Below, piece by piece: positions 47,518-57,631 of a DNA stretch of 64,000 nt. The stretch's first letter is position 1. Every line of letters starts with the position of its first letter. The stretch comes from Cyanobacteria bacterium SBLK. GTDB taxonomy: Bacteria; Cyanobacteriota; Cyanobacteriia; Cyanobacteriales; Spirulinaceae. A program made the position numbers and the translations under genes. The DNA lies in contig JAGHZQ010000017.1 of the NCBI GenBank assembly GCA_017746715.1, positions 1-64,000 of the forward strand. The letters are read 5' to 3'. Below the pieces are notes generated by a model. The model was not told the DNA's origin. It searched no databases and saw only the letters and a list, made by a program, of their open reading frames with translations.

Positions 47518-47700
47518 TTAATTCAATATTTTATCCGATTCAAAAGCATTCACTAAGAATCGAGCAATTAGCGCGTGATTAAATGAGGATGGATTCATCA
47601 ATAATAGTTCCCTATCTTCTAACTCATAGCAGCGATCGCTACCATCGTCATACGCTAAATATTCTGCAAAAGTGAGTTGTTTAATTTGAGTGTTTACCAT
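47518..47700 (-). pseudogene. Truncated Uma2-family nuclease
   Basis: MVNTQIKQLTFAEYLAYDDGS, ELEDRELLLMNP and HALIARFLVNAFE match the N-terminal third of Uma2/DUF820 PD-(D/E)XK proteins, usually about 190 residues. The frame stops after 60 residues, before the catalytic D...ExK motifs, so it is probably nonfunctional. Confidence 0.7.
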
Positions 47701-47754
47701 TGTTTTTGGCTTTGCTTCGCATCTCAAAATTTAAACTGTAAGGTTGTCTGAATT

Positions 47755-48255
47755 TCAATTTCCCTGCAAAACTTTTTGGACGTTGTTCCAAAGTCCTGTT
47801 AAAGTTTGCTTGATTTGGCGCTTGGTCTCCCAACGCGTAAAATCTCGTTCGTAGGCTTCCCCTCGAGTTTGAAAGGTTTTCCACGCACTCAGGGCAATAA
47901 ATAAACCGGAAATTAAGATGGCGTAGCGCGACCAACTCATCCCACCACCACCAATCAGATCGAAAGCCACCAAAAAACCCCCGAGGATCGCATAAGTCAC
48001 GGTTTTCTGACGAAATCTCTCCTGACGGTAAAGATTAAAGGCTTGGCGCTTGGTTTGTTGGATCTGCTGCTGCAACCATTCTTGCTGCGCTTCTTGCAAT
48101 GATGCGGGAGAAATCCCCAAATCGGAAGCCATTTCTTGTAGCTGTGCTTCCGTCAATTCATCACTCTCGGTTTGGCGAGCGATCGCAATTTGGAGAATTT
48201 GCTGAATCTCTTCCTGTTGATAGGTTTTGGGTTGGGGAGAGTCCGAGACAGTCAT
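47755..48255 (-). CDS. 2TM-domain protein with N-terminal helical region
   Basis: The ATG at 48255 gives MTVSDSPQPKTY. Residues of about 12-75 are amphipathic and charged (QEEIQQILQIAIARQ, TEAQLQEMASDLGISPASLQEA), like a small DNA- or protein-binding helical domain. Two membrane segments follow (about 92-110 and 115-132), then a charged tail (YERDFTRWETKRQIKQ). This arrangement is common in cyanobacteria as 2TM-domain proteins of unknown role. Confidence 0.7.
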   Translation of the reverse strand: MTVSDSPQPKTYQQEEIQQILQIAIARQTESDELTEAQLQEMASDLGISPASLQEAQQEWLQQQIQQTKRQAFNLYRQERFRQKTVTYAILGGFLVAFDLIGGGGMSWSRYAILISGLFIALSAWKTFQTRGEAYERDFTRWETKRQIKQTLTGLWNNVQKVLQGN

Positions 48256-48464
48256 GGGAATTCTCGCTCGATTGATAGGGTGGAAAATCATGATTTTCTT
48301 TCATTATGCCGAAATTCGATCGATAGGGAACAGGGAAAGTAGGGAGTCGGGACTGGGCAACAACGGTGACTAGAGGGAATAACCGGAATGAATCCGGGCA
48401 AATCCATCGATACAATGAGAACAGAGCCAATCAGAAACAATAACGAGCAATGGAGCAATAAGGC

Positions 48465-49571
48465 ATGAATAACAATATCCGCGTGGGCAGTTTATTTGGA
48501 ATCCCCTTTTTTATTAATCCGTCTTGGTTTTTGGTGCTGGCACTGGGAATGTTTTGGTTTGGAGAACAGTTTGCCGTCATCCCTCAATTCAATGGCTTAA
48601 TATCGGCAATTTTTGGGCTAATTACGGCTTTGTTGCTCTTTGCCTCGGTCTTAGCTCACGAATTGGGACACAGTTTGATGGCGATCGCTCGGGGCATTCG
48701 CGTCAAATCGATTACTCTCTTCATTTTTGGCGGTTTGGCACTCTTGGAAAAAGAAGCCCAAACGCCTTGGGAATCTTTCCTCATTGCGATCGCAGGTCCT
48801 CTAGTGAGTTTTCTCCTGTTCGGTTTTTTCTCCCTCGTTCAAATTTTCATCCCCTTACCCCTCCCTCTATTTGAATTGTGCTTGATGCTCGCTCTGCTCA
48901 ATCTCATTTTGGGAATTTTTAATCTCATTCCCGGTTTGCCCCTCGATGGCGGCAATATCCTGAAAGCTGCCATCTGGCAAATTACGGGCAATCCCAATAA
49001 GGGTTTGCTCTATGCCAGTCGCGTCGGTCAAGTTTTTGGCGGGCTGGCTGTCATCATTGGAGGGTTAGCCGTTGCGGGAGTCAGTCAATATGGTAGTATT
49101 TGGACTTTCTTTATCGGTATTTTCCTCCTGCAAAATGCCCGACGCTCCGCCCAATCTGCCCTCCTACAAGATAAACTCGAACGCTATACTGCTAAAGATG
49201 CGGTCATTCCTAACAGTCCCATCGCCAAGCAAGGATTGAACGTTCGAGAATTTGTGAACAATTATGTCATTGGCAATGAAAAATGGCGCAAATTTTTAGT
49301 CACGGATGAGGAAGGCAAATTAGTCGGGGATATTGCTCTTGAAGATTTGAAAACCATTGCCACTTCCGTCTGGACGGAAACTCCCCTGCAAGCTCTCGTG
49401 CATCCGGTGGCAGAAAACATGACGATCGCCGGCGATCGTTCTTTATTAGAAGTCGCCAAATTAATTGAAGGAGAAAATATTCAACAATTTACCGTCATCG
49501 GCGAAAATGGCATGGTGCTAGGACTGCTGGAAAAATCTTCCATTATCAATCTTTTATCGGCAAACGGTTAA
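48465..49571 (+). CDS. Site-2 protease family intramembrane metalloprotease with CBS region
   Basis: The HELGH zinc site (His65, Glu66, His69) lies in the second or third membrane helix, and LPLDGGN (Asp ligand) is in a later one, as in M50 enzymes. The C-terminal 130 residues contain two CBS-like halves (FLVTDEEGKLVGDI, FTVIGENGMVLGLLE). Site-2 proteases cut membrane proteins such as anti-sigma factors. The substrate is unknown. Confidence 0.88.
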   Translation: MNNNIRVGSLFGIPFFINPSWFLVLALGMFWFGEQFAVIPQFNGLISAIFGLITALLLFASVLAHELGHSLMAIARGIRVKSITLFIFGGLALLEKEAQTPWESFLIAIAGPLVSFLLFGFFSLVQIFIPLPLPLFELCLMLALLNLILGIFNLIPGLPLDGGNILKAAIWQITGNPNKGLLYASRVGQVFGGLAVIIGGLAVAGVSQYGSIWTFFIGIFLLQNARRSAQSALLQDKLERYTAKDAVIPNSPIAKQGLNVREFVNNYVIGNEKWRKFLVTDEEGKLVGDIALEDLKTIATSVWTETPLQALVHPVAENMTIAGDRSLLEVAKLIEGENIQQFTVIGENGMVLGLLEKSSIINLLSANG

Positions 49572-49658
49572 TCCCTCATTTCCGCAAGCGGGCGAGACTT
49601 CTGGCTCGAGCTCGAGGTCTCGTTCATTGTTCGTCGGTCATTAAATCGGTCATTAAAA

Positions 49659-50051
49659 TCATCCCTTCGCCAACACGATTAACCGTTGAATGGTTTCCAA
49701 TAATTTTTCGCGATCGAAAGGTTTGGTTAAATATTCCGTTGCACCCGCCAAACGCCCTTGCACTTTATCAAATGCCCCATCTCTTGCCGTCAGCATGATA
49801 ATGGGTAAATTTTCAAACTGAGGTAGGCTGCGGACGGTTCGACACAACTCCAATCCATCCACTCCCGGCATGGTGACATCAAGGAGCAGCAGGTCGATAT
49901 TTTGATGATAAATTGCCGATAGGGCATCCACCGCATTATCGGCAACAATAACGCTGTACTGTTGGTGCAAAGCCTGTCTGATAGATTGTCGTACGATGGG
50001 ACTATCATCTACCGCTAAAATTGTAAAGGTTTGAGGTGCAGTTGCGGACAT
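49659..50051 (-). CDS. Stand-alone CheY-like response regulator
   Basis: The ATG at 50051 gives MSATAPQTFTILAVDDSP. The receiver domain is complete: acidic pair in AVDDSP, phospho-acceptor Asp in LLLLDVTMPG, Thr in IMLTARDG and Lys in YLTKPFD. There is no output domain; such single-domain proteins act in phosphorelays, for example with the histidine kinase transcribed divergently at 50698. Confidence 0.9.
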   Translation of the reverse strand: MSATAPQTFTILAVDDSPIVRQSIRQALHQQYSVIVADNAVDALSAIYHQNIDLLLLDVTMPGVDGLELCRTVRSLPQFENLPIIMLTARDGAFDKVQGRLAGATEYLTKPFDREKLLETIQRLIVLAKG

Positions 50052-50486
50052 GAGTTTAAACTTATGCGCTTGTTCGTGTTTGGTGTTAGGCTTCGCGATC
50101 GCCACAGAACCCCCCTCGCTCTATATTAAGACAAGGGAATATTATTTTGTATTTTTGCATAAACTTTTATCGATTTTTGCGACAAGAGATTAAAAGAAAT
50201 GCGCGAAATCGAGGTCTTGAGAAAAGATGCTCCAAATAATAACAGATTATGGGAATTCTTCCCGCCATTAGAGATATTTTGTCCGGGGATCCCGAATTTC
50301 CCATCTTGAATCTTAAAATTTTTCTTAAGAAAAACAGAGAAAATTTCAATTTGTGATATTTAAATGACTTCCCATAGCGCATAATGAAAGATAATGGAAG
50401 AACCGACGACCCTAAATCTTTCGGTCGATCCGTTTTTTCTGGGTGCTTGTGATAAGATACTTTTCATTAAAAATACACTTGTTTGG

Positions 50487-50501
50487 TTTTGTTTAACAAA
50501 A
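50487..50501. other. Palindrome in the 650-bp divergent gap between regulator and kinase
   Basis: TTTTGTTTAACAAAA is symmetric about a central base. The gap (50052-50697) also holds a weak hairpin CGACC/GGTCG followed by six T at 50407-50438, which could end an unseen small RNA. I see no gene in it. Confidence 0.25.
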
Positions 50502-50697
50502 TTAACAATTAAAAACATAACTTAATCTCCTCAAAAAGAAAAACCAGGAATAGAAATATTCTTCGGTTGCGAGAATGCAGGAGAGCCAGTTAAAAACCCA
50601 TTGAAAAGATAGTGCGTCGCTGCCATTGCAGCCCGATCGAAAACCGATCGAACGAGCGCATAAAATCAACTTTTTTTTGTCTCGAGAGTTTTATAAG

Positions 50698-53061
50698 ATG
50701 GTTGTCAGTTTTATGAACGTACAAATTTTAGAGAGCATCACGGATGCTTTTTTTGTACTCGATCGCAAATGGAAATTTGTTTCTCTCAATTCAGTCACGG
50801 AAAAACTCTTTGAGAAAAGTAGAACATTTCTTCTCAATTTCTGTATTTGGGAAGAATTCCCCGACCTAAAGGGTTCGGTGTTCGAGCAGGAATCTCATCA
50901 CGCCTTGGAAAGCCAGAGTCCTACGCGTTTTGAAGCCTTCTTTCCCATCGGGAAAATTTGGGTAGAAACTTATCTCACCCCCCATCAAGACGGAATATCG
51001 GTTTGCTTGCGGAATATTTCCGAACGAAAAAGCGTTGAAGCCGATCTATTGGAACAATCCCGCTTGGCTCGCTTAGAAGCCAAAGTCAGTCGATTTTTGG
51101 TTCACGCTCATTCTATTCCCGAAAGCCTGCAATATTGTACCGACGCGATCGCCGAACACCTCGATATTACCGTAGCGGCAATTTGGCTCTACAATGCTCA
51201 ACGCAATTGCCTCGAGCTTCAGGGTTCGCGTTTGAATCCCGACACTCCACCTGCTATTCTCAACTCCGAACTGTTGAGCCAACCGGAACTGTCCTTAGAA
51301 GGATCGGTGGTCGGCGCGATCGCTCAAAATCGGCAACCCGTCTGCGATTTGGTTTTTCCGCCCTTTGGAGATACCATCGGGAAAATTCAGCGCAAGCTCG
51401 GGGACATTCGCAGCGATCCTCTTTTTTGCAACCTAGACGCCCAGCGTTCTGCGGGAAGCACAAAACTATACTTTGTCGGCTATCCTTTGCTATTAGAGGA
51501 GCGAACCATCGGGGTTTTAGCAGCATGGAGCGATCGCCCCTTCAGCAATTCTTTGCGAGAAGGATTGGAAACCCTCAGCGATAATTTAGCCCTCGATATC
51601 GATCGCTGCCAAGCCAGAAGCGCCCTTGCCTCTCGTCGAGAAGCACTGCTCTTTCGTCTTGCCAACCAAATTCGCAACTCCCTCGATCTCGATACGATTT
51701 TGGAGACTGCCGTACGTGAAATCCGCAATCTTTTGGATGTCGATTGCTGTAGTTATTTGTGGTGTTGGAACAATGCCAGCAATTCCCCCAGTTTGAGCGT
51801 TTCTCACGAAGCCTGGAGCAAAACCCATAAAACCCGAGGCATTCGCACTTGTTCGCCCGACAAGCTCACTTTTTTAGCAAGGCAGATCGAACGGTTGAAA
51901 ACCATTCGCATTGAAGATATCGCCCATCCCCATCTCCCGAATTTTCCCCATCGAGAGATTGCCGAACTCACTAACCTACTCGAGGGGATTCAAATCGAAT
52001 CGTTTCTTCTCATCCCCTTGAAAACGCGTTCCGGGCATTTGGGAGCTATTGCTTGTTCCCAAGCGCGAGGAGTTCGTCCTTGGAACGATTCCGAGATCGA
52101 GCTTTTACGAGGAGTCGTGGATCAATTGGCATTAGCGATCGACCAAGCCGAATTATTCGCACAAACTCGCGCGACGGCTTTAGCCGCACAAACTCAGGCT
52201 CGCGAACTCGAGAGCACCTTAAAGGAACTCAAGCAAACGCAGACGCAGTTGATTCAAACTGAAAAAATGTCGAGTTTGGGGCAGATGATTGCCGGCATCG
52301 CTCACGAAATTAATAACCCCGTTAATTTCATTTCCGGCAATCTCAGTTATACCAGCGATTATGTCAATGATTTTCTCGAACTCTTCAAGTTGTATCGAAA
52401 AAATTATCCGTACCCGAGCGAGGAAATTCGCGAATTTGCCGATGATATCGATCTGCCTTTTATTTTGGAGGATTTACCAAAAACCCTGTCCTCCATGCAA
52501 ATTGGTGCGGAACGCATTCGCAAAATCGTTCTTTCTCTCAAAAACTTTTCGCGATTGGATCAAGCAGAGATGAAAGCTGTAGACATTCACGAAGGAATCG
52601 ATAATACGCTGTTGATTTTACAGCATCGCTTGAAAGCAAAAGGCAGGCGTTCGGAAATTCTCGTCAACAAAAAATATGGAGATTTACCCGAGGTTGAATG
52701 TTATGCCGGACAACTCAATCAAGTTTTCATGAATATTCTCAGCAATGGCATCGATGCTCTGATGGACGTTCCCGCTCCTCACTGCATTACCATTACAACA
52801 GAGTGGGAAGGAGAAGATGAAAGCGACGGACGGGTATTCATTCGCATTCGCGATAACGGTCCGGGGATGAGCGAACAAACGCGATCGCATATTTTCGATC
52901 CCTTCTTTACCACTAAACCCGTTGGCAAAGGAACGGGTTTGGGTTTGGCCATCAGTTATGAAATTATTGTTGAAAAGCATCGCGGTCATATCTCCTGTCA
53001 TTCAATTGAAGGAGAAGGAACGGAATTTCATATTTCTATCCCCATCATTCAGTGCGAGTAA
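50698..53061 (+). CDS. PAS/GAF sensor histidine kinase
   Basis: The ATG at 50698 ([12 protein letters not shown]) is preferred over an in-frame TTG at 50626. A PAS-like segment (about 10-120) is followed by two GAF-type domains (about 140-310 and 320-490), a coiled-coil ([19 protein letters not shown]) and the kinase core: H-box [11 protein letters not shown] (phospho-acceptor His536), N-box and G-boxes ([23 protein letters not shown]). It ends without a receiver domain. GAF domains may bind a chromophore or small ligand; no chromophore Cys motif is clear. Confidence 0.9.
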   Translation: MVVSFMNVQILESITDAFFVLDRKWKFVSLNSVTEKLFEKSRTFLLNFCIWEEFPDLKGSVFEQESHHALESQSPTRFEAFFPIGKIWVETYLTPHQDGISVCLRNISERKSVEADLLEQSRLARLEAKVSRFLVHAHSIPESLQYCTDAIAEHLDITVAAIWLYNAQRNCLELQGSRLNPDTPPAILNSELLSQPELSLEGSVVGAIAQNRQPVCDLVFPPFGDTIGKIQRKLGDIRSDPLFCNLDAQRSAGSTKLYFVGYPLLLEERTIGVLAAWSDRPFSNSLREGLETLSDNLALDIDRCQARSALASRREALLFRLANQIRNSLDLDTILETAVREIRNLLDVDCCSYLWCWNNASNSPSLSVSHEAWSKTHKTRGIRTCSPDKLTFLARQIERLKTIRIEDIAHPHLPNFPHREIAELTNLLEGIQIESFLLIPLKTRSGHLGAIACSQARGVRPWNDSEIELLRGVVDQLALAIDQAELFAQTRATALAAQTQARELESTLKELKQTQTQLIQTEKMSSLGQMIAGIAHEINNPVNFISGNLSYTSDYVNDFLELFKLYRKNYPYPSEEIREFADDIDLPFILEDLPKTLSSMQIGAERIRKIVLSLKNFSRLDQAEMKAVDIHEGIDNTLLILQHRLKAKGRRSEILVNKKYGDLPEVECYAGQLNQVFMNILSNGIDALMDVPAPHCITITTEWEGEDESDGRVFIRIRDNGPGMSEQTRSHIFDPFFTTKPVGKGTGLGLAISYEIIVEKHRGHISCHSIEGEGTEFHISIPIIQCE

Positions 53062-53076
53062 ATCAGTAACCAGTTA

Positions 53077-54846
53077 CTATTTATTGTCGATCGCGAGTTC
53101 GTTGTGGGATTTGAGTCCAGCAGCGAACTCGATCGCGAGGGGATCTTGTAACTTTTGCACGCTTTTTGCCAGTAGGAAAGCCAAATATTGTTGCAAGCGC
53201 TTTTTTTGCAGGGTGTTAGGGAAGTAGAGAGGGGGTTGGGAATTCAATAAAGGGGCAGCGGCGATCGCCGGATAGGGGAGAAATTCTCGGGATTTTGCCG
53301 TCATGCGAACTCGAACGGAGGCAGAGGGAATGAAGCCCTCGGGTAAGTGTCCCGACAAAAAAGGCAGTACGCGCCACAAACAGGCACGGGGAATGCCCCG
53401 ACGTTCCAAAGACTTAACGATTTCCTCTAAGGTTAGAGGTGCATCGCCGATCGCTCGTAAAAGTTCGGCAAGGAGAAAATAATCGCCATATTGATGGTGC
53501 AGGCGATCGAGCATTTGAGGAAATAGAGGCAGGCGGCAGAGTCCTTCAGCAATGGGAAAATGGTTGGGATTATGGGGACGCAGGGCAATCTCGGCTTCGG
53601 GAAATTTACCGCAGAGCCAAGATCGAATCAAAGGCAAAATGAGAGTCAGCATTTCTCCACTGCAAAATACTCGCGCGATCGCGCCCGGATACCAACCTTT
53701 TTGACTGAGTAATTCATTAATTTGCCGATTTAATTGCGTGTAGAAAGGCTGAAGAATTTTCTCAACCAATGCAGTTCTCGTGACTCCCCATTCTTGTTGT
53801 CCGAGATAGGTCGAAAAGGCTTCTTGCTTCTGCAAAATCAGTAAGGTGCGCTTAGCCGTTTCTAAAAGAGATTGTCCTTCCGAAAAGTTTTCGATTTTTA
53901 AGGTTGCGCGATCTCGCTTGGGGCGATCGGGTTCTCCGGGTTGGGGAATTTCCAGTTTTAAGTTTTGTAAAAATTTTTGTTCTGGCAACCACTGAGAATA
54001 AAGTAACTGGCAAAAGATATCGCAGTAGAGATCCTTCGCACCGTACTCCAATCCTCGCAGCACCCAATCTTCGCGCTTGAGTGCCTCCAACGGCAAATTT
54101 TCTACCAATGCCAACTCCGTCGTTGTCGTTCCTCCCTGTAGGATCAAGATTCCCTGCTGCGAACTGTTGAAATCGGAAGTCGGAAGCGATGACGGGTAAC
54201 TGGTGACTGGTGACCCTTCGGCAAGCTCGTTTCGGCTTCGCTCAACGGCCTCAGGGCATCGCTGGTGACTGGTGATTGATAGGGCGATCGCTTCTTCGAG
54301 GAAAAAAATGCGGTCGGGAGTCTCGACCAATTTAGCTTCTAAAATGGCTTCTCGCAGGTTAAAACGGTAAGTATCGCTCCAGAGTGCAGAACAACTCAAA
54401 ACAATGCCTTCTAGGGACTGTAGTGCGGCTTTCAGACTGTGTTCCGATAACTCTGTCGTACTTGCGAGATACGAAGTTTGGCCCTCGGGATTGAGCGTTT
54501 CCAACAGTCCTTGCAAGGCTTGTTGCAGCTGGCGCAAAGAAACAACATTGCGGTCCTTCGCACTGCCAAATTGGGGTTCCCATTGGCGAGATTGGCGATT
54601 GTAACAGGGAATTGCCCCGTGAAAATAAGTGGGAAACGGCGCGATCGCAATGGGAAAAGTGGGGTTGTCACCTCCATCAACAGGCAAGCGAAAAATAGGC
54701 GATTCTGCTTCATTTTCTAAATTTGCCGACATGGAAGGCGATCGGAGCCAAGAAAGCGGATGCGATCGATTTTGCTGGCGATCGTACAGAACTGCGGCAA
54801 TCCCCGAGGCACTAAAATCAATTCCCAAATACCAAGAATGAGTCAA
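53077..54846 (-). CDS. Hsp70/actin-like ATPase-fold protein
   Basis: WYLGIDFSASGIAAVLYD at the start is an actin/Hsp70-type phosphate-1 motif, and GILILQGGTTTTELALV is the second phosphate motif. Between them the first 100 residues of subdomain differ from DnaK. A 40-residue insertion (SHQRCPEAVERSRNELAEGSP and the Ser-rich stretch after it) is coded by repeat DNA at 54201-54275. The C-terminal 200 residues are helical and lack the peptide-binding domain of chaperones. It is paired with the 806-aa coiled-coil gene immediately upstream. Confidence 0.65.
   Translation of the reverse strand: MTHSWYLGIDFSASGIAAVLYDRQQNRSHPLSWLRSPSMSANLENEAESPIFRLPVDGGDNPTFPIAIAPFPTYFHGAIPCYNRQSRQWEPQFGSAKDRNVVSLRQLQQALQGLLETLNPEGQTSYLASTTELSEHSLKAALQSLEGIVLSCSALWSDTYRFNLREAILEAKLVETPDRIFFLEEAIALSITSHQRCPEAVERSRNELAEGSPVTSYPSSLPTSDFNSSQQGILILQGGTTTTELALVENLPLEALKREDWVLRGLEYGAKDLYCDIFCQLLYSQWLPEQKFLQNLKLEIPQPGEPDRPKRDRATLKIENFSEGQSLLETAKRTLLILQKQEAFSTYLGQQEWGVTRTALVEKILQPFYTQLNRQINELLSQKGWYPGAIARVFCSGEMLTLILPLIRSWLCGKFPEAEIALRPHNPNHFPIAEGLCRLPLFPQMLDRLHHQYGDYFLLAELLRAIGDAPLTLEEIVKSLERRGIPRACLWRVLPFLSGHLPEGFIPSASVRVRMTAKSREFLPYPAIAAAPLLNSQPPLYFPNTLQKKRLQQYLAFLLAKSVQKLQDPLAIEFAAGLKSHNELAIDNK
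54201..54275. repeat. Dispersed repeat inserted in frame in the Hsp70-like gene
   Basis: The direct repeat TGGTGACTGGTGA occurs at 54201-54213 and 54263-54275, flanking a 49-base core with TTCGGCTTCGCTCA, the same core as at 21931. The host gene reads through it (ELAEGSP and neighbours). Confidence 0.7.
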
Positions 54847-54848
54847 AT

Positions 54849-54890
54849 CAATTCAAAATTATCAATTTAAAATTATCAATTCAAAATTAT
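54849..54890. repeat. Tandem 14-bp AT-rich repeat
   Basis: CAATTCAAAATTAT, CAATTTAAAATTAT and CAATTCAAAATTAT lie head to tail in the gap between the 806-aa and 589-aa genes. Confidence 0.8.
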
Positions 54891-54926
54891 AACCTCCGAT
54901 AATTATTCATTTCTCTTTCCTTGTTT

Positions 54927-57347
54927 TCATTTTTTCTCTGAAGGATTGGGAGTTTCGCCCCAAGGATCGGTCACGATTTCCGTGACTGCACGATCGCTCT
55001 TTTCAATCCCTGCCGATTTCTGGGGAAACTTTCGCACTTCCCGAGGGGGAGCAGTCGTGTCTGAGTGCTCCCACAAATCTTCATGGGTTGAGAATGTTGT
55101 TTCGGGTTTAGGAGAACGCATCGCGGAAACGGTTTTTTTACTCGTTCCCGCACCTGCCAGAATTTGTTTGGGAGGTGGCAGTTCAAAGTCATCATCCACA
55201 ACGATTTCCAATTGTTGTGGGTTGTTGGTGTCTTGGTGCGCGTTCCCTTGGCGAATTCGATTCGCCGGGGTCGCACCGCTTGTGGGTTGTTGGATTAGTG
55301 ATTGCTTTTCTTCCCAGTTTAAATCTGTTAGAGACGCTAAGATAGCCGAGGGAGGAATCGCGATCGCTTCTAATCTTGGCGCTTCTGTTTCTTCGGCGAT
55401 CGCGGTTTCCGGCAGCATCCAGTCCTCATCCTCTTCACTAATAATTTCTTCTTCAAAGGCTTCCTCAAAGGATTCGTCTACCTCCATTGCTGCATTGATT
55501 TCGGGGGAATCGAGATGAATTTCTCGTTTGCGATCGGCACTTTCGGGTATCTCCTCGCTCTCTGGGATTCCCTCGGGGGAGGAATTCAAGAAAGGATTTG
55601 TTTGGTTTTTTTTGTTAGTTGCGATCGCCTCTTCTGCCGGAATTTCCTCAATTTCGACCGGAGGGATTTCCACCTCTACAACCGGAGCATTGCCTTCAAA
55701 ATTGGCTAAATCTTCTGTTAGGGTTTTCAGTTGTCCGGAGTCGAGAAGCGTTTCTAAATCTGCTTGCGGTTGGGGTTTAACTTCATCAGTTGCCAATAAC
55801 GTTTCTCCAGCAGCAACGGAGATGACTTCATCTTCTTCGGTTTCTTCTTCTTCCTCCACCTGCTCGGATTTTTCTTCAAGGAGTTCTGTTAGCGAAGCAA
55901 TGGTCTCGCCGACAATTTCGTCCAAAGTTTGGGAGTCGGTTTCTGGAGTTGGGAGTTTTTCTTCAGAGGGAATATCCTCTTCAATGACAACCGGACTGAT
56001 TTCCTCTTCGGTTTGTGTCGGTTCGCCAAACAATTCTACCTCCACCGTTGGAGGTGGAGAAGTAAGATTTGTGGGAGTTTCAGCAATTTCTTCAGCGACA
56101 ACCTCTTCAGCGACAACCTCTTCAGCAACGATCGCCGGATCTGCCAAACCGGAAAATAAATCGCGGGGAGGCCTCTCGACGGAGACTTCTTCTTCTATCT
56201 CCAATTCTGCCTCTTTGAGGGTCAGAACAACCGGGATAGTTTCTTCTTCGCCAGCATTCATCAATTCGTCGGAATGAAATAAATGCTCGTCCCATGCTTC
56301 CCATGCTTCGAGACCTTCACTCTTCCCGTCCCCTTCCTCAATATTGACTTGGAAGAGAGCATCAACCGATTCTATCTCCTCTCCTTCCTCTTCGATCTCC
56401 CAACCTTGGGGAAATTCTCGGGATGTCGGTGCTGGAGGAATTTCCATTCCTGCAAAGGGGAACATTGCCATGCTCGAACTTTGGGAAGCCTCGAGATCGC
56501 TTGTGTCGGGAGCGACCATTTCCTCGAGGGAGAGATTATTAGTTTCCTCAAAGTCGATCCCCTCTCTGGGAGGCATAGAGGGGTTGGGGAGATTGAGGGG
56601 AGAATCGGGATTGAGGCGTTGGAAGTAGGCTGCCAGAATGGTTTTCCCCTGTCGTCCCAGTTCGTGCATCTCTTCGATCCCTCGGGATAGAGATTGATGA
56701 TAGCTTTGCATATCCCCTTCTAAGGACTCAAAAACCTTGCGGAGAGTGCGATCCAAATTGAGAACGAGGAGATCTGCCTGTTGCTGGAGCGATCGCAATT
56801 TTTGCAGGCGATCGAGCTGTTGCAAGGGAGTGGAGGCAATTTTCTCCATCCGAGCATCCTGCAATTGCCACAACTGAGTTTCAAACTTTTCGAGGGTCAG
56901 GGAAAGTTCTTGCTGTAACGCCTTGCTGCACCGTCCGAGAAGAATTTGCAGGAAATCCGACATAAGTTGTAAATGCCGTCCTTCCAGAGCGCGGATTTCT
57001 GCTAAAAGGGACTCCCTTTGTCGTCGTAGATCCGCGATTTCCCCGTGTAAGGGTTGCAGCCAATCTTGCCGGTGCAGGTTGAGCTGTGACATTACCGCCG
57101 ATGCGATGGCGATCGCTGTCTGTTGTCCGCCTTGCACTGAGGAAGGTTCTCCCGGCTCGATCTCGATTTGATTTCGCAAATCGAGCAAGTACCAGCGGAC
57201 TTTCTCTAAAACTGCTTGTTGCGCGTTCTCCTTAATACCATTATCCTCGGTCGGCGACTCGGGGGAAGTCTCGACCCGTTCCGAGCGATCGGGTAGAACC
57301 CGGTCGATTTCGGCGATAAGAGCTTGAATATCGTTGTATGAAATCAC
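54927..57347 (-). CDS. Acidic coiled-coil protein of unknown function
   Basis: Residues of about 75-250 are strongly helical and charged (LLAEIRALEGRHLQLMSDFL, LDRLQKLRSLQQQADLLVLN), predicting a coiled coil. Residues of about 270-740 are very acidic and low in complexity (EEVVAEEVVAEEIAE). The C-terminus is basic and proline-rich with PWGETPNPSEKK. The same-strand Hsp70-like gene follows 80 bases later, suggesting a functional pair, perhaps a cytoskeletal or scaffold assembly (inference). Confidence 0.7.
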   Translation of the reverse strand: MISYNDIQALIAEIDRVLPDRSERVETSPESPTEDNGIKENAQQAVLEKVRWYLLDLRNQIEIEPGEPSSVQGGQQTAIAIASAVMSQLNLHRQDWLQPLHGEIADLRRQRESLLAEIRALEGRHLQLMSDFLQILLGRCSKALQQELSLTLEKFETQLWQLQDARMEKIASTPLQQLDRLQKLRSLQQQADLLVLNLDRTLRKVFESLEGDMQSYHQSLSRGIEEMHELGRQGKTILAAYFQRLNPDSPLNLPNPSMPPREGIDFEETNNLSLEEMVAPDTSDLEASQSSSMAMFPFAGMEIPPAPTSREFPQGWEIEEEGEEIESVDALFQVNIEEGDGKSEGLEAWEAWDEHLFHSDELMNAGEEETIPVVLTLKEAELEIEEEVSVERPPRDLFSGLADPAIVAEEVVAEEVVAEEIAETPTNLTSPPPTVEVELFGEPTQTEEEISPVVIEEDIPSEEKLPTPETDSQTLDEIVGETIASLTELLEEKSEQVEEEEETEEDEVISVAAGETLLATDEVKPQPQADLETLLDSGQLKTLTEDLANFEGNAPVVEVEIPPVEIEEIPAEEAIATNKKNQTNPFLNSSPEGIPESEEIPESADRKREIHLDSPEINAAMEVDESFEEAFEEEIISEEDEDWMLPETAIAEETEAPRLEAIAIPPSAILASLTDLNWEEKQSLIQQPTSGATPANRIRQGNAHQDTNNPQQLEIVVDDDFELPPPKQILAGAGTSKKTVSAMRSPKPETTFSTHEDLWEHSDTTAPPREVRKFPQKSAGIEKSDRAVTEIVTDPWGETPNPSEKK

Positions 57348-57631
57348 CGCAAATCCCTAAATGAAATCCCTTGCAGCACTTCGGTGAAGGCCGCAGCCTC
57401 AGCAAAAACGATCGCTGAATTTCGGCGTTTTGTATTTATTATGCTACTCTTCTTATACTAAAGAATCCCTTGTTATCAAGGAAAGTTAAGTTTAATTGGG
57501 AATATCTGGGGAATTTTCAGATTTTTGCCACACGACCAGCGCAATAGCGCATAATAACTTGTGAACGTTCCCGAAGAGCCTCCCTATCGGGTGGAATGAC
57601 GAAACGTTAGCGCCTGTTCAACTCTTGCCTC

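Noticed and set aside
55528..56277. 249-residue frame opposite the acidic coiled-coil gene
   Set aside because: Ser/Val-rich sequence that simply mirrors GAA/GAG-rich acidic codons on the other strand.
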